A stretch of DNA of 64,000 nucleotides from Streptomyces phaeolivaceus. GTDB lineage: Bacteria > Actinomycetota > Actinomycetes > Streptomycetales > Streptomycetaceae. Below are positions 50,762-60,070 of this stretch, piece by piece (positions within the stretch are counted from its first letter, which is position 1; every line of letters begins with the position of its first letter). The translations under genes and the position numbers were made by a program. Where the stretch lies: positions 7,874,001 through 7,938,000 of the forward strand of contig NZ_CP045096.1 of assembly GCF_009184865.1 (NCBI RefSeq), given 5' to 3'. Below the pieces are notes generated by a model. It worked only from the letters and a program-made list of their open reading frames with translations. It had not been told where the DNA came from and did no database searches.

Positions 50762-51337
50762 ATGAGAACGTCCATGCCCAGTCCCGTCGCGACGGGAAGC
50801 GCTCCCGCCTCCGGTGAAGCGCCGCCCGCCGCCGACGGCTCGATCCGCAGACTCTACGAGGAACACCACGGACCGCTGCTCCGCTATGTCTCCGGTCTGA
50901 TCCGCGGTGACCGGCAGCGTGCCGAGGACTTCGTCCAGGAGACCCTGGTCCGCGCCTGGCAGAGCACCGCCACCCAGCCGCCGGACTGGTCGCCGTCCCG
51001 GGCCTGGCTGATGCGGGTCGCGCACAACCTGGTGATCGACTGGGCCCGCCGCGAGCGCCCGCACCACGAGGTCGCCCACGAACACGCCCTGGAGCACCAC
51101 GCCGAGACCGTGGACCCCATGAGCCAGGCCGTCCAGCGCCGCTTCATGGTCCACGCCCTCTCCCGGCTCTCGCACTCCCACCGCGAGGTGCTCTTCTACG
51201 TCTACGTCCTCGGCTGCACCGGCAGCGACGCCGCCGACGCCCTGGGCATACCCCCGGGCACGGTGAAGTCCCGCACCCATCACGCGATACGGGAGCTGCG
51301 CCGCAGACACCCGGAGCACACGCGGGCAGCGGCGTGA
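50762..51337 (+). CDS. ECF-type RNA polymerase sigma factor
   Basis: 191 aa, ATG 50762. After a disordered 25-residue head, sigma region 2 covers residues ~28-95 (IRRLYEEHHGPLLRYVSGLI, DFVQETLVRAWQ, SRAWLMRVAHNLVIDWARRE) and region 4 residues ~125-185 (LSRLSHSHREVLFYVYVLGC, ADALGIPPGTVKSRTHHAIR). No anti-sigma factor with zinc motif follows. Its stop overlaps the next gene (GTGA), so it is coupled to the membrane protein and EccC-type ATPase downstream. It most likely controls this locus. Confidence 0.9.
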   Translation: MRTSMPSPVATGSAPASGEAPPAADGSIRRLYEEHHGPLLRYVSGLIRGDRQRAEDFVQETLVRAWQSTATQPPDWSPSRAWLMRVAHNLVIDWARRERPHHEVAHEHALEHHAETVDPMSQAVQRRFMVHALSRLSHSHREVLFYVYVLGCTGSDAADALGIPPGTVKSRTHHAIRELRRRHPEHTRAAA

Positions 51338-52770
51338 CCGCGCCCGCCGGGTCCGGCCCTGCCCTGTCCCACCCGGCCGCCGCCGACCCTGCGTACGGCT
51401 CGGTCCTCGCGCTGGGCAAGCCCACCGAATCGCTGCTCACGTTGCTCATCGTGGCCGTGGTCGTCCTGCTGCTGCTCGTCCTGCTGCTCCGGCACCTGAT
51501 CCGCAAACGCGGCGGCTGGCGGCGCTTCCGGCGCCGGGTCGGCCGTGAACTGACCCTGACCCGGCGGGCGTTCGGCGAACCGCTGCGCGGCTACCGGCGC
51601 CACCGGCGCGGTGTGCGCGCCCTGGCCCGCCATCTCTCCGACCCCCGGGGCGGCCTGCTGGTACGCCGGCTGCTGGACGCGGCGGCGACCGCCCTCGCCG
51701 ACGCGCCCGGCGCGGTCCCGCACGCCGTGCGCACGGAGGCCGGGCTCGCGGCCGTGCAGATCGCCGCCCGTCCGCTGCCCGAACCGCCCGCCCCCTGGGA
51801 GACGGCCGAGGAACCCGGCCCGCAGCGCTGGGAGCTGCCCCTCGCCGAGGCGGACGGGCTGCCGCAGGGCCGCCCGCGCACCGGCGCGCGGATCCGTCCG
51901 CTGCCGGTCGCCGTCGGCATGGCGGGCGACGCCTGTGTCCACCTCGATCTGACCGCCGGGCCACGGCTGATCACCGTCGAGGGCGACACCGCAGCCCGGG
52001 GCCGGCTGCTCCAGGCGCTGGCCGCCCAGCTGGACCGGCCCGGCAGCGGGGCCTCGGTCACCGTCACCGACGGGGTCCATCCGCACTACCGGGGGCCCCG
52101 GCTCGACGCCGTCCTGCGCGATCTGGAGGAGACGGCCGAGGAGCCCCGGGAGACCGAGGGCACCGATGGCTTCGACGAGTCGGGGAGCGCCGGCACGACC
52201 GTGGTCGTCTGCGCGGCCCCCGGCCCGGACCAGGCTCGGCGGCTCGGCGCCCTCGCCGCCTCGGGGGCCGTCGTCTGTCTGATCGACGGCCGGGTCGCGG
52301 GCCACAGCTGGGCCCTGCGGGTCGACGGCCGCGGCCGGGTGGTCGCGCCCGAACTGGGGCTGGACGCGGACGCGTCCCCGCTCGGCGGGGCCGTCGCCGC
52401 CGCCGTCCGCGCGGACCGCCGCCGACTGCGCCGCGAGTCGGCCCCGCGCCGGGGCACTCCCCTGGCGCCCCGGCCCGACCACCGCGAGTCTCGGCCGCAG
52501 GAGGCCGGGGAGTCCCGGCAGGCCGATGAGACCCGACGGATCCCCTCGGCCGGAGAGGCGGAGGAGACGCGACGGATCGCGGTGGCCCGGACGGCCGAGG
52601 TGACCCAGGTGCTCGCGGAGGCCGAGACCCTCCGGGAGGAGACACCGGCGCCCGGCCTCCCGGCCCCGGCCCCCGCCCGGACCACCACCGGCTCCGAACT
52701 CCTCGCCGAACCGGCCGCCGCCCGCGACCGCACCACCACCGCCGCCTCCTCCGGTGTCCGCGAGGACTGA
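51334..52770 (+). CDS. Single-span membrane protein with degenerate P-loop-like region
   Basis: GTG 51334 overlaps the sigma factor stop (51334-51337); 478 aa. One strong membrane helix (SLLTLLIVAVVVLLLLVLLL, residues ~33-52) is followed by a basic cytoplasmic segment (RKRGGWRRFRRRVGRELTLT). The middle reads LDLTAGPRLITVEGDTAARG, then RLLQALAAQL, and later TTVVVCAAPGPDQARRLGAL and GAVVCLIDGRV. This resembles the core strands of ATPase domains with the Walker lysine missing. The C-terminal ~90 residues are disordered. Function unknown; possible partner of the EccC-type ATPase. Could take the place of an EccB/EccE-type factor, but no homology to them was seen. Confidence 0.7.
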   Translation: MTAPAGSGPALSHPAAADPAYGSVLALGKPTESLLTLLIVAVVVLLLLVLLLRHLIRKRGGWRRFRRRVGRELTLTRRAFGEPLRGYRRHRRGVRALARHLSDPRGGLLVRRLLDAAATALADAPGAVPHAVRTEAGLAAVQIAARPLPEPPAPWETAEEPGPQRWELPLAEADGLPQGRPRTGARIRPLPVAVGMAGDACVHLDLTAGPRLITVEGDTAARGRLLQALAAQLDRPGSGASVTVTDGVHPHYRGPRLDAVLRDLEETAEEPRETEGTDGFDESGSAGTTVVVCAAPGPDQARRLGALAASGAVVCLIDGRVAGHSWALRVDGRGRVVAPELGLDADASPLGGAVAAAVRADRRRLRRESAPRRGTPLAPRPDHRESRPQEAGESRQADETRRIPSAGEAEETRRIAVARTAEVTQVLAEAETLREETPAPGLPAPAPARTTTGSELLAEPAAARDRTTTAASSGVRED

Positions 52771-52807
52771 CGTCCTCACCGGAGCGGACCGACAGCCGTC
52801 GGCGGGG

Positions 52808-52835
52808 CCCCGAGTTCCGAGCCCCGAGTTCCGAG
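52808..52835. repeat. 14-bp tandem direct repeat before the EccC-type gene
   Basis: CCCCGAGTTCCGAG occurs twice head-to-tail (52808-52821, 52822-52835), between the membrane-protein gene and the EccC-type gene. Just before it, GAGGAC-TGAC-GTCCTC (around 52760-52775) forms a small hairpin at the stop codon. Confidence 0.6.
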
Positions 52836-52908
52836 CCCCGTGACCGGCGGCCCGGCCCGCCACCACCCCACCCGAACCACCCACCCCCGAGCACCCCCAA
52901 GGGGAGCA

Positions 52909-55900
52909 GTGAAACTCCTCATCACCACGGTCGCCGACGGCGACGCCACCGGTCGCCAGGACGTGCTGCTGAGCGCCTCCGGAAGCACCCCCGTCGAGGA
53001 CGTCGCCGCCCATCTGGCCCGGCTGCGCTCCGGTGACACGGACGAGACCGGACCCGCGCCCGCCGCCCCGGGACCGGCCCCGGCCTGCTATCTGGGCGAC
53101 GAACCCCTCGCCCCGGGCACCCCGCTGGCCGCCACCCGGCTGATGGACGGCAGCGTCGTCGCCCTCGGCGCCCCGCAGCCGTCCCCGGCCACCGCCTACG
53201 GCCCCGAGCGCGACGCCATGCCGCAGCCGCACCGGACGGACCACTCACCCGTGGTCGAACTCCAGGTGGTGGGCGGCCCGGACGCCGGACGGGTCCACCC
53301 GCTCGGCCTCGGCACCCATGGCATCGGCCCGCTCGCGGACGCCGCCGTCCCGCTGGACGGGAGGGGCATGCCGGGCGAGGGCCTCCGGGTGACCGTGCGC
53401 CCGGACGGCTCGGCCGTGGTGGAGCTGCCCGAGGGTGGCCCGGCGCGGCTGTCCGTCCCGGAGCCGCCGGAGCACCGGGGCAGGCCCAACACCCCGCTGC
53501 TGCCGCTCGCGGAGCAGGACGAGGAATACACCGAGGACACAGCGCCGGAGGAGGCCGACGACGACAGCGCGGAACTCCCCGACGGCTGGGTGCTCTGGCC
53601 CGTCGGCGCGGAGCTGTCCGTCGGCGACCATCTGCTGCGGCTGACCGAACCGGCCGTCCGGGACGCCGCGGTGGTGCCGTCCGAGGGCGGGGGAGGGCTG
53701 GACTACAACCGGCCGCCGCGCATCCTGCCGCATCTGGCCCCCGAGCGGTTCCGGCTCCCCGGACCGCCCGATCCCCCCGCCCGCCGCCCGATACCGCTGC
53801 TCGTGGCCCTCGCCCCGATGGTCTTCGGCGTCAGCATGATGTTCTTCCTGAATTCATACTTCTATCTGATCTTCATGTTCCTCTCGCCGGTCCTGATCGC
53901 CGCGAACTACGTCAGCGGACGACGCCAGGCCCGCAAGGACTACGAGGAGAAGTCCAGCGTCTACCGGCAGCGCCGGGCCTCGCTGGAGGAGGACGTCCGG
54001 CAGAAGGTCGCCACCGAGCGGCGACTGCGCACCGAGAGCGCGCCCGACCCCGCCGTGGCCGGCCTCTGGGCGGTCGGCCCCGGGCGCCGGCTGTGGGAGC
54101 GGCGCCGGGGCGACCCGGACCATCTGTCCCTGCGCATCGGCACCGCCCCGCAGCCGTCCCTGCTCGGCATCGACGACACCGCCCGCGAGGACAACCACAC
54201 CGCCGTCCACTGGACGATCCCGGACGCCCCCGTCGGCGTCGGCCTCGTCGAGAGCGGGGTGGTGGGCCTGGCCGGCGCGACCGGCCCGGTGCGGGCGCTG
54301 GCCCGCTGGATGACGGCCCAGGCCGCCGTCCTGCACACCCCGCGCGATCTGCGGATCGTCGTCCTCACCGACAAGGCCGCCGAGGAGTCCTGGCACTGGG
54401 CGCGCTGGCTGCCGCACTCCCGCGACGGCCTGCCCGGCATCCGCGGCGGCGCCGTCACCCTGATCGGCAACGACCCGGAGACGGTCGCCAACCGCGTCGC
54501 CGAACTGGTATCCACCCTGCGCACCCGCCAGCGGGCCGCCGAGTCCACCATGAGCAAGGCGCTGCTGAGCGAACCGGACGTCCTGGTGGTGATGGACGGC
54601 GCCCGGCGGCTGCGCGACGTGCCCGGCGTGGTCTCCATCCTCAAGGAGGGCCCGGCCGTGCGGATCTTCCCGCTCTGCCTGGACCAGGAGGAACGGCTCC
54701 TGCCCGAGGAGTGCACCGCCGTCGTCCGCCACGAGAACCACCGGCTGACCCTGCGCCGCACCGGCCGGCCCGACATCACCGACATCCGCCCGGACCTGGT
54801 CGAACCCGAGTGGTGCGAGCGCGTGGCCCGGGGCATCGCCCCGATCCGCGACGTCACCCCGGACGCCTCCGAGGGCCTGCCCACCGAGGTCGGGCTCCTG
54901 GAACTCCTCGGCCTGCCCGAGCCGAGCGGTGAGCAGATCGCGGCCCGCTGGGAGCGGCGGCCCGCCTCCACCGGCGTCCTGCTGGGCGCCGGCTACGACG
55001 GCCCCGTGGCCTTCGACCTGGTCAAGGACGGCCCGCACGGCCTGGTGGCCGGAACCACCGGCTCCGGCAAGTCCGAACTCCTCCAGACCTTCGTGGCCAC
55101 CCTCGCCGCCGTCAACCGGCCCGACGAACTCACCTTCGTCCTCGTCGACTACAAGGGCGGCAGCGCCTTCAAGGACTGCGTCGACCTGCCCCACACCCTC
55201 GGCATGGTCACCGACCTCGACAGCCACCTCGTCCAGCGCGCGCTGACCTCGCTGTCCGCCGAACTGACCCGCCGCGAACACATCCTGGCCGACGCCGGGG
55301 CGAAGGACCTGCCCGAGTACCAGGGCATGCGCCGCCGCACCCCCGAACTCCCGCCGGTGCCCCGCCTGGTGATCGTCATCGACGAGTTCGCCACCCTCTA
55401 CCGGGAGATCCCCGACTTCATCCCCGGCCTGGTGTCCATCGCCCAGCGCGGCCGTTCCCTCGGCATCCACCTGGTCCTGGCCACCCAGCGCCCGGCCGGT
55501 GTGGTCAGCTCCGACATCCGGGCCAACACCAACCTGCGGATCGCGCTCCGGGTCACCGACGCCTCCGAGAGCATGGACGTCATCGACACCAAGGACGCCG
55601 TCAGCATCTCCCCGGCCACCCCCGGCCGCGCCCTCGCCCGCCTCGGCCACGGCACCGTCGTCCCCTTCCAGACCGCCTACGCGGGCACCCCCATGCCCGG
55701 TGCGCAGCCCACCCCGGAGGCCCCCGAACAGCGGCCCGCCGAGGAGTCCCGCGTCTGGGGCACCGAACTCCACTGGCAGCGCCTCGGCCGGGCCGCCGGA
55801 CTCCCCGGCACCGCGGAGGCGGACCAGGGCGGCGACCCGGCCGCCGACACCGCCGGCGACGACGTGCCCACCGACCTCAACGCCCTGGTGGCGGCGGTCT

Positions 55901-57561
55901 CCGAGGCGTCCGCGCTCGCCGGCTGCGCCCCACAGCCCAGCCCCTGGCTCCCGGCCCTCGACCAGTACCTCCTGATCGACGACCTGCCCCAGCCCGACGA
56001 GCCCGGCGGCGCCCGTCTGGCCCCCGTCTCCTGGGGCCTGTCGGACCTGCCCGAGGCCCAGGCCCAGCTGCCCGTCCGCCTCGACCTCGCCGAGTTCGGA
56101 CACCTGTACGTCATCGGCATCCCGCGCTCCGGCCGCTCCCAGGTGCTGCGCACCATGGCCGGCGCCCTCGCCCGGGGTCACTCCAGCGCCGACGTCCACC
56201 TCTACGGCATCGACTTCGCCGGCGGCGCCCTCACGGCCCTCGGCGTCCTGCCGCACTGCGGCGCGGTCGTGCCCCGGGGCGACATCGAGCGGCTCGAACG
56301 TCTGTTCGCCAGGCTCGACGGTGAACTGGAACGCCGTCAGGAGCGGCTCACCGAACAGCACGCCGGCAACCTCACCGAACTCCGCGGGGCGGTCGGCGCG
56401 GGCGCCCGCCCGCCGCACATCATGGTGTTCATCGACGGCTGGGACGCGCTGATCGAGGCCGTCGCCGACCACAACGGCGGGCGCCTGGTGGAACAGCTCA
56501 ACCGGTTCCTGCGCGAGGGCGCCGCCGCCGGCCTGCACATCGTCGCCACCTCCGAACGCGCCCTGCTGTCCGGCCGGGCCACCGCCCTCAACGACAACAA
56601 ACTGCTGCTGCGCCTGAACGACCGCACCGACTACCACGCCGTCGGCAAGCGGGCCCGCGACATCCCGGACCTGATCCTCCCGGGCCGGGGCTTCACCTCC
56701 GACGGCGGCACCGAGATCCAGGTCGCCCTGCTCGCCCCCGGCGCCACCGGCCAGGAACAGGCCGAGGCGCTGCGCGCGATCGGCGCCGAGGCCGCCCGCC
56801 GCGACACCGGCCTCCCCACCGACCGCCGGCCCGCCCGCATCGGCACCCTGCCGGTGAAGGTCACGTTCACCGACGCCTACGACAAGGTGGGGGCGGAGTT
56901 CCGGCGGCCGATGTGGGGTCTGCTGGGCCTCGGCGGCGACGACGTCTCCCCGGTCGGCGTGGACTTCGCGGAGACCTCGCCCACCTTCTCCGTGGTCGGC
57001 CCGCCCGGCTCCGGCCGCAGCACCACCCTGGCCGCCCTGGCGGTCTCCCTGCTCGCCGCCGGCACCCGGCTGGTGATCCTCGCGCCCCGCGAGTCACCCC
57101 TGCGCACCCTGGGCGGCCACCCCGGCGTACGGCTGATCACCGCGACCGAACCCACGGTCGAGGAGTTCACCGAGGCCCTGGAATCCGGCGACGGACCCCG
57201 GGTCGTCATGGTCGACGACGCCGACCTGTTCGTCCTGCCGGACATCGACCAGAACCTGCGCTCCCTGGCCCAGTCCGGCAGGGACCACGGCATCGGCATC
57301 GTCATCGCCGCCACCGCCGAGACCATGACGGGCGCGATGGGCTGGCTCAGCTCCCTCAAACGGCACCGCAAGGGCGTCCTCCTCGGCCCGCAGAGCGTCC
57401 TGGAGGGCGACTACATCGGCGCCCGCCTCGCCCACGCCCATCTGCGCGGCCGCAAACTCGGCCGGGGCCTCACCGTCGACCAGCGCACCGGCGAACTGGT
57501 CAACGTCCAGATCCCGGAGACCGTGCTCGACGCGGACCGGCCGGACCAGCCGGACCACTGA
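52909..57561 (+). CDS. EccC/EssC-type FtsK/SpoIIIE ATPase with FHA-like N-terminus
   Basis: GTG 52909 (MKLLITTVADGD) has GGGGAG upstream and opens a ubiquitin-fold/FHA-like N-terminal region (residues ~1-290) typical of EssC-type ATPases. Membrane segments lie at ~293-335 (LLVALAPMVFGVSMMFFLNS, YLIFMFLSPVLIAANYV). Three FtsK-like ATPase domains follow. Domain 1 is intact: GTTGSGKSE (Lys721) and VIVIDEFATL (Asp825-Glu826). Domain 2 has IGIPRSGRSQ with Arg1076 in place of Lys, plus HIMVFIDGWDA. Domain 3 has VGPPGSGRST with Arg1370, plus VVMVDDADLF. 1550 aa. It is the motor of a type VII-like secretion system; no other core components are adjacent. Confidence 0.9.
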   Translation: MKLLITTVADGDATGRQDVLLSASGSTPVEDVAAHLARLRSGDTDETGPAPAAPGPAPACYLGDEPLAPGTPLAATRLMDGSVVALGAPQPSPATAYGPERDAMPQPHRTDHSPVVELQVVGGPDAGRVHPLGLGTHGIGPLADAAVPLDGRGMPGEGLRVTVRPDGSAVVELPEGGPARLSVPEPPEHRGRPNTPLLPLAEQDEEYTEDTAPEEADDDSAELPDGWVLWPVGAELSVGDHLLRLTEPAVRDAAVVPSEGGGGLDYNRPPRILPHLAPERFRLPGPPDPPARRPIPLLVALAPMVFGVSMMFFLNSYFYLIFMFLSPVLIAANYVSGRRQARKDYEEKSSVYRQRRASLEEDVRQKVATERRLRTESAPDPAVAGLWAVGPGRRLWERRRGDPDHLSLRIGTAPQPSLLGIDDTAREDNHTAVHWTIPDAPVGVGLVESGVVGLAGATGPVRALARWMTAQAAVLHTPRDLRIVVLTDKAAEESWHWARWLPHSRDGLPGIRGGAVTLIGNDPETVANRVAELVSTLRTRQRAAESTMSKALLSEPDVLVVMDGARRLRDVPGVVSILKEGPAVRIFPLCLDQEERLLPEECTAVVRHENHRLTLRRTGRPDITDIRPDLVEPEWCERVARGIAPIRDVTPDASEGLPTEVGLLELLGLPEPSGEQIAARWERRPASTGVLLGAGYDGPVAFDLVKDGPHGLVAGTTGSGKSELLQTFVATLAAVNRPDELTFVLVDYKGGSAFKDCVDLPHTLGMVTDLDSHLVQRALTSLSAELTRREHILADAGAKDLPEYQGMRRRTPELPPVPRLVIVIDEFATLYREIPDFIPGLVSIAQRGRSLGIHLVLATQRPAGVVSSDIRANTNLRIALRVTDASESMDVIDTKDAVSISPATPGRALARLGHGTVVPFQTAYAGTPMPGAQPTPEAPEQRPAEESRVWGTELHWQRLGRAAGLPGTAEADQGGDPAADTAGDDVPTDLNALVAAVSEASALAGCAPQPSPWLPALDQYLLIDDLPQPDEPGGARLAPVSWGLSDLPEAQAQLPVRLDLAEFGHLYVIGIPRSGRSQVLRTMAGALARGHSSADVHLYGIDFAGGALTALGVLPHCGAVVPRGDIERLERLFARLDGELERRQERLTEQHAGNLTELRGAVGAGARPPHIMVFIDGWDALIEAVADHNGGRLVEQLNRFLREGAAAGLHIVATSERALLSGRATALNDNKLLLRLNDRTDYHAVGKRARDIPDLILPGRGFTSDGGTEIQVALLAPGATGQEQAEALRAIGAEAARRDTGLPTDRRPARIGTLPVKVTFTDAYDKVGAEFRRPMWGLLGLGGDDVSPVGVDFAETSPTFSVVGPPGSGRSTTLAALAVSLLAAGTRLVILAPRESPLRTLGGHPGVRLITATEPTVEEFTEALESGDGPRVVMVDDADLFVLPDIDQNLRSLAQSGRDHGIGIVIAATAETMTGAMGWLSSLKRHRKGVLLGPQSVLEGDYIGARLAHAHLRGRKLGRGLTVDQRTGELVNVQIPETVLDADRPDQPDH

Positions 57562-57565
57562 GACC

Positions 57566-57600
57566 GCAGCGCCTGGGGACGAGGGCTCCCCGGGCGCTGC
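57566..57600. terminator. Terminator between the EccC-type gene and miaB
   Basis: GCAGCGCCTGGGGA (57566-57579) and TCCCCGGGCGCTGC (57587-57600) form a 14-bp stem with one G-U pair and a 7-nt loop. It starts just after the EccC stop and ends just before the miaB start, separating the accessory locus from core genes. Confidence 0.75.
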
Positions 57601-57614
57601 CTTAGGCTTACGGA

Positions 57615-59141
57615 GTGACCAACAGCAGCGACCGGAGTCAGGCAGTGGGCGTCAAGACATACGAAGTGCGTACTTATGGATGTCAGATGAACGTCCATGA
57701 CTCCGAACGCCTGTCCGGTCTTCTGGAGGACGCCGGCTACGTCCGCGCCCCCGAGGACGCGGGGGAGGGCAACGCCGACGTCGTGGTCTTCAACACCTGC
57801 GCCGTACGGGAGAACGCCGACAACCGCCTCTACGGCAACCTCGGCCGCCTCGCCCCCATGAAGACCGCCCGCCCCGGCATGCAGATCGCCGTCGGTGGCT
57901 GTCTGGCCCAGAAGGACCGGGACACCATCGTCAAGAAGGCGCCCTGGGTCGACGTCGTCTTCGGCACGCACAACATCGGCAAGCTGCCCGTCCTGCTGGA
58001 GCGCGCCCGCGTCCAGGACGAGGCCCAGGTCGAGATCGCCGAGTCCCTGGAGGCCTTCCCCTCCACCCTGCCGACCCGCCGCGAGAGCGCCTACGCCGCC
58101 TGGGTCTCGATCTCCGTCGGCTGCAACAACACCTGTACGTTCTGTATCGTCCCGGCCCTGCGCGGCAAGGAGAAGGACCGCCGGACCGGCGACATCCTCG
58201 CCGAGATCGAGGCCCTGGTCGGCGAGGGCGTCTCCGAGATCACCCTGCTCGGCCAGAACGTCAACGCGTACGGCTCCGACATCGGCGACCGCGAGGCGTT
58301 CGGCAAGCTGCTGCGGGCCTGCGGAGAGATCGAGGGCCTGGAGCGCGTCCGCTTCACCTCGCCCCACCCCCGTGACTTCACCGACGACGTGATCGCCGCC
58401 ATGGCCGAGACGCCGAACGTGATGCCGCAGCTGCACATGCCGCTCCAGTCCGGCTCGGACACGATTCTCAAGGCCATGCGCCGCTCGTACCGCCAGGAGC
58501 GCTACCTCGGGATCATCGAGAAGGTCCGCGCCTCCATCCCGCACGCGGCCATCACCACCGACATCATCGTGGGCTTCCCCGGCGAGACCGAGGAGGACTT
58601 CGAGCAGACGATGCACGTGGTCCGCGAGGCCCGCTTCACCCAGGCCTTCACCTTCCAGTACTCCAAGCGCCCCGGCACCCCCGCCGCGACCATGGAGGGC
58701 CAGATCCCCAAGGCGGTCGTCCAGAAGCGCTACGAGCGCCTGGTCGCCCTCCAGGAGGAGATCTCCTGGGAGGAGAACAAGAAGCAGGTCGGCCGCACGC
58801 TGGAACTGATGGTCGCCGAGGGCGAGGGCCGCAAGGACGGCGCCACCCACCGCCTCTCCGGCCGCGCCGCCGACAACCGCCTCGTCCACTTCACCAAGCC
58901 GGACCAGGAGGTCCGCCCCGGGGACGTCGTGACCGTCGAGATCACCTACGCCGCCCCGCACCACCTGCTCGCCGAGGGCGCCGTCCTCGATGTGCGGCGC
59001 ACGCGCGCGGGCGACGCCTGGGAGAAGCGGAACGGCCTTCCGGCGGAGAAGGCGGCCGGGGTGATGCTGGGGCTGCCGAGGATCGGGGTTCCGGAGCCGT
59101 TGCCGGTGGCGACCACCGGTGGGTGTGGGGTTCTTCAGTAG
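57615..59141 (+). CDS. miaB: tRNA-2-methylthio-N6-isopentenyladenosine synthase MiaB
   Basis: GTG 57615 gives 508 aa. The N-terminal UPF0004 domain carries the cluster cysteines in [25 protein letters not shown] and [10 protein letters not shown]. The radical SAM motif is CNNTCTFC (CxxxCxxC) at about residue 175, and [20 protein letters not shown] plus GQNVNAYG belong to the barrel. The C-terminal TRAM domain ([11 protein letters not shown]) binds tRNA. It methylthiolates i6A37 in tRNA, acting after MiaA, which is encoded 1.7 kb further on. Length and motifs normal. Confidence 0.97.
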   Translation: MTNSSDRSQAVGVKTYEVRTYGCQMNVHDSERLSGLLEDAGYVRAPEDAGEGNADVVVFNTCAVRENADNRLYGNLGRLAPMKTARPGMQIAVGGCLAQKDRDTIVKKAPWVDVVFGTHNIGKLPVLLERARVQDEAQVEIAESLEAFPSTLPTRRESAYAAWVSISVGCNNTCTFCIVPALRGKEKDRRTGDILAEIEALVGEGVSEITLLGQNVNAYGSDIGDREAFGKLLRACGEIEGLERVRFTSPHPRDFTDDVIAAMAETPNVMPQLHMPLQSGSDTILKAMRRSYRQERYLGIIEKVRASIPHAAITTDIIVGFPGETEEDFEQTMHVVREARFTQAFTFQYSKRPGTPAATMEGQIPKAVVQKRYERLVALQEEISWEENKKQVGRTLELMVAEGEGRKDGATHRLSGRAADNRLVHFTKPDQEVRPGDVVTVEITYAAPHHLLAEGAVLDVRRTRAGDAWEKRNGLPAEKAAGVMLGLPRIGVPEPLPVATTGGCGVLQ

Positions 59142-59176
59142 CGGGTCCAGCTCGGTCTTGACGGTTGTTCGCGGGC

Positions 59177-59251
59177 TGCCGGTGAGTGGGGGTTGTTCGC
59201 GCCCACGCGGCGGAGCCGCATATCGAATGCAGCCCCGCGCCCCTGAAGGGG
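59177..59251. repeat. Dispersed Streptomyces repeat, copy C
   Basis: Third copy, after miaB. It contains CACGCGGCGGAGCCGC and CAGCCCCGCGCCCCT and ends with the small stem CCCCTGAAGGGG (59240-59251). It differs from copies A and B by a few bases outside the core. Confidence 0.65.
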
Positions 59252-59284
59252 CACCCCTGGGCTGCGGAAGTTACCCTGCGCCTC

Positions 59285-59986
59285 ATGCTTGTCGCCGCCG
59301 CAGTCTGTCCCTGTCCGCCGCTGCTCGTGACCGCGGTCGCCGCCGGGGCCGCGCCCGAGTTGGATCCGGTGCGGGACGCCTGCGCGGACGTGGTCGGGGT
59401 GCTCGCCGCAGCCCGGCCCGACCGGCTGGTCGTCGTCGGCCCCGCCGGGCGGGACGCGTCGTATCCGGAAGGCTCCCGGGGGTCGTTCCGGGGCTTCGGT
59501 GTGGCCCTCGACGTCCGTCTGGGACAGGGGGACGGTACGGAGGCCCGGCTGCCCGCCGCCCTCTCCGTCGCCGCCTGGCTGCTCGACCGCACGGGCTGGG
59601 CCGACGCCCCGGTGGAAGGGCTCGGGGTGGCGGAACCGAGCACCGTCGAGCGGTGCGTCCAGGTCGGCAGGACAGCCGCCGCGTCGGCCGAGCGGGTGGC
59701 CCTGCTGGTGATGGGCGACGCCAGCGCGTGCCGCACGCTCAAGGCCCCGGGGTATTTGGACGACCGCGCGGCCGGCTTCGACGCGGAGGTGGCGCGTGCG
59801 CTCGGCGCCGCCGACGTCGGGGCTCTCAAGGCGCTGGACGCCGGGCTCGCCCGCGAACTACAGGCCTCCGGCCGCGCCCCCTGGCAGATCCTCGCGGGCG
59901 CCGCCGAGGACGCCGGGTTGGCCGGCGGCCTGCTGTACGACGACGCGCCGTACGGGGTGGGCTATCTGGTCGCCGCCTGGTCGTAG
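59285..59986 (+). CDS. Class III extradiol dioxygenase (LigB-like) family protein
   Basis: ATG 59285, 233 aa: MLVAAAVCPCPPLLVTAVAA. The fold follows the LigB/class III extradiol dioxygenase pattern (PDRLVVVGPAGRDASYPEGS, VALLVMGDASACRTLKAPGY), but the usual active-site His residues are not obvious: PCPPLL stands where PH-type motifs would be. It may be a non-catalytic or differently acting relative. It lies between miaB and miaA; conserved gene order suggests a role near tRNA or cell physiology, but this is not shown. Confidence 0.75.
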   Translation: MLVAAAVCPCPPLLVTAVAAGAAPELDPVRDACADVVGVLAAARPDRLVVVGPAGRDASYPEGSRGSFRGFGVALDVRLGQGDGTEARLPAALSVAAWLLDRTGWADAPVEGLGVAEPSTVERCVQVGRTAAASAERVALLVMGDASACRTLKAPGYLDDRAAGFDAEVARALGAADVGALKALDAGLARELQASGRAPWQILAGAAEDAGLAGGLLYDDAPYGVGYLVAAWS

Positions 59987-60070
59987 CGGACGTGGACCGG
60001 CACAGGTGACCGGACACGGCGGACGGCCGGGAGCGTGAGGCTCCGCGGCCGTCCGACGATGTGCGTGTGT

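Noticed and set aside
53854-56637. A 927-aa minus-strand reading frame inside the EccC-type gene
   Set aside because: Antisense to intact ATPase motifs; Gly/Val/Gln-rich composition indicates a shadow.
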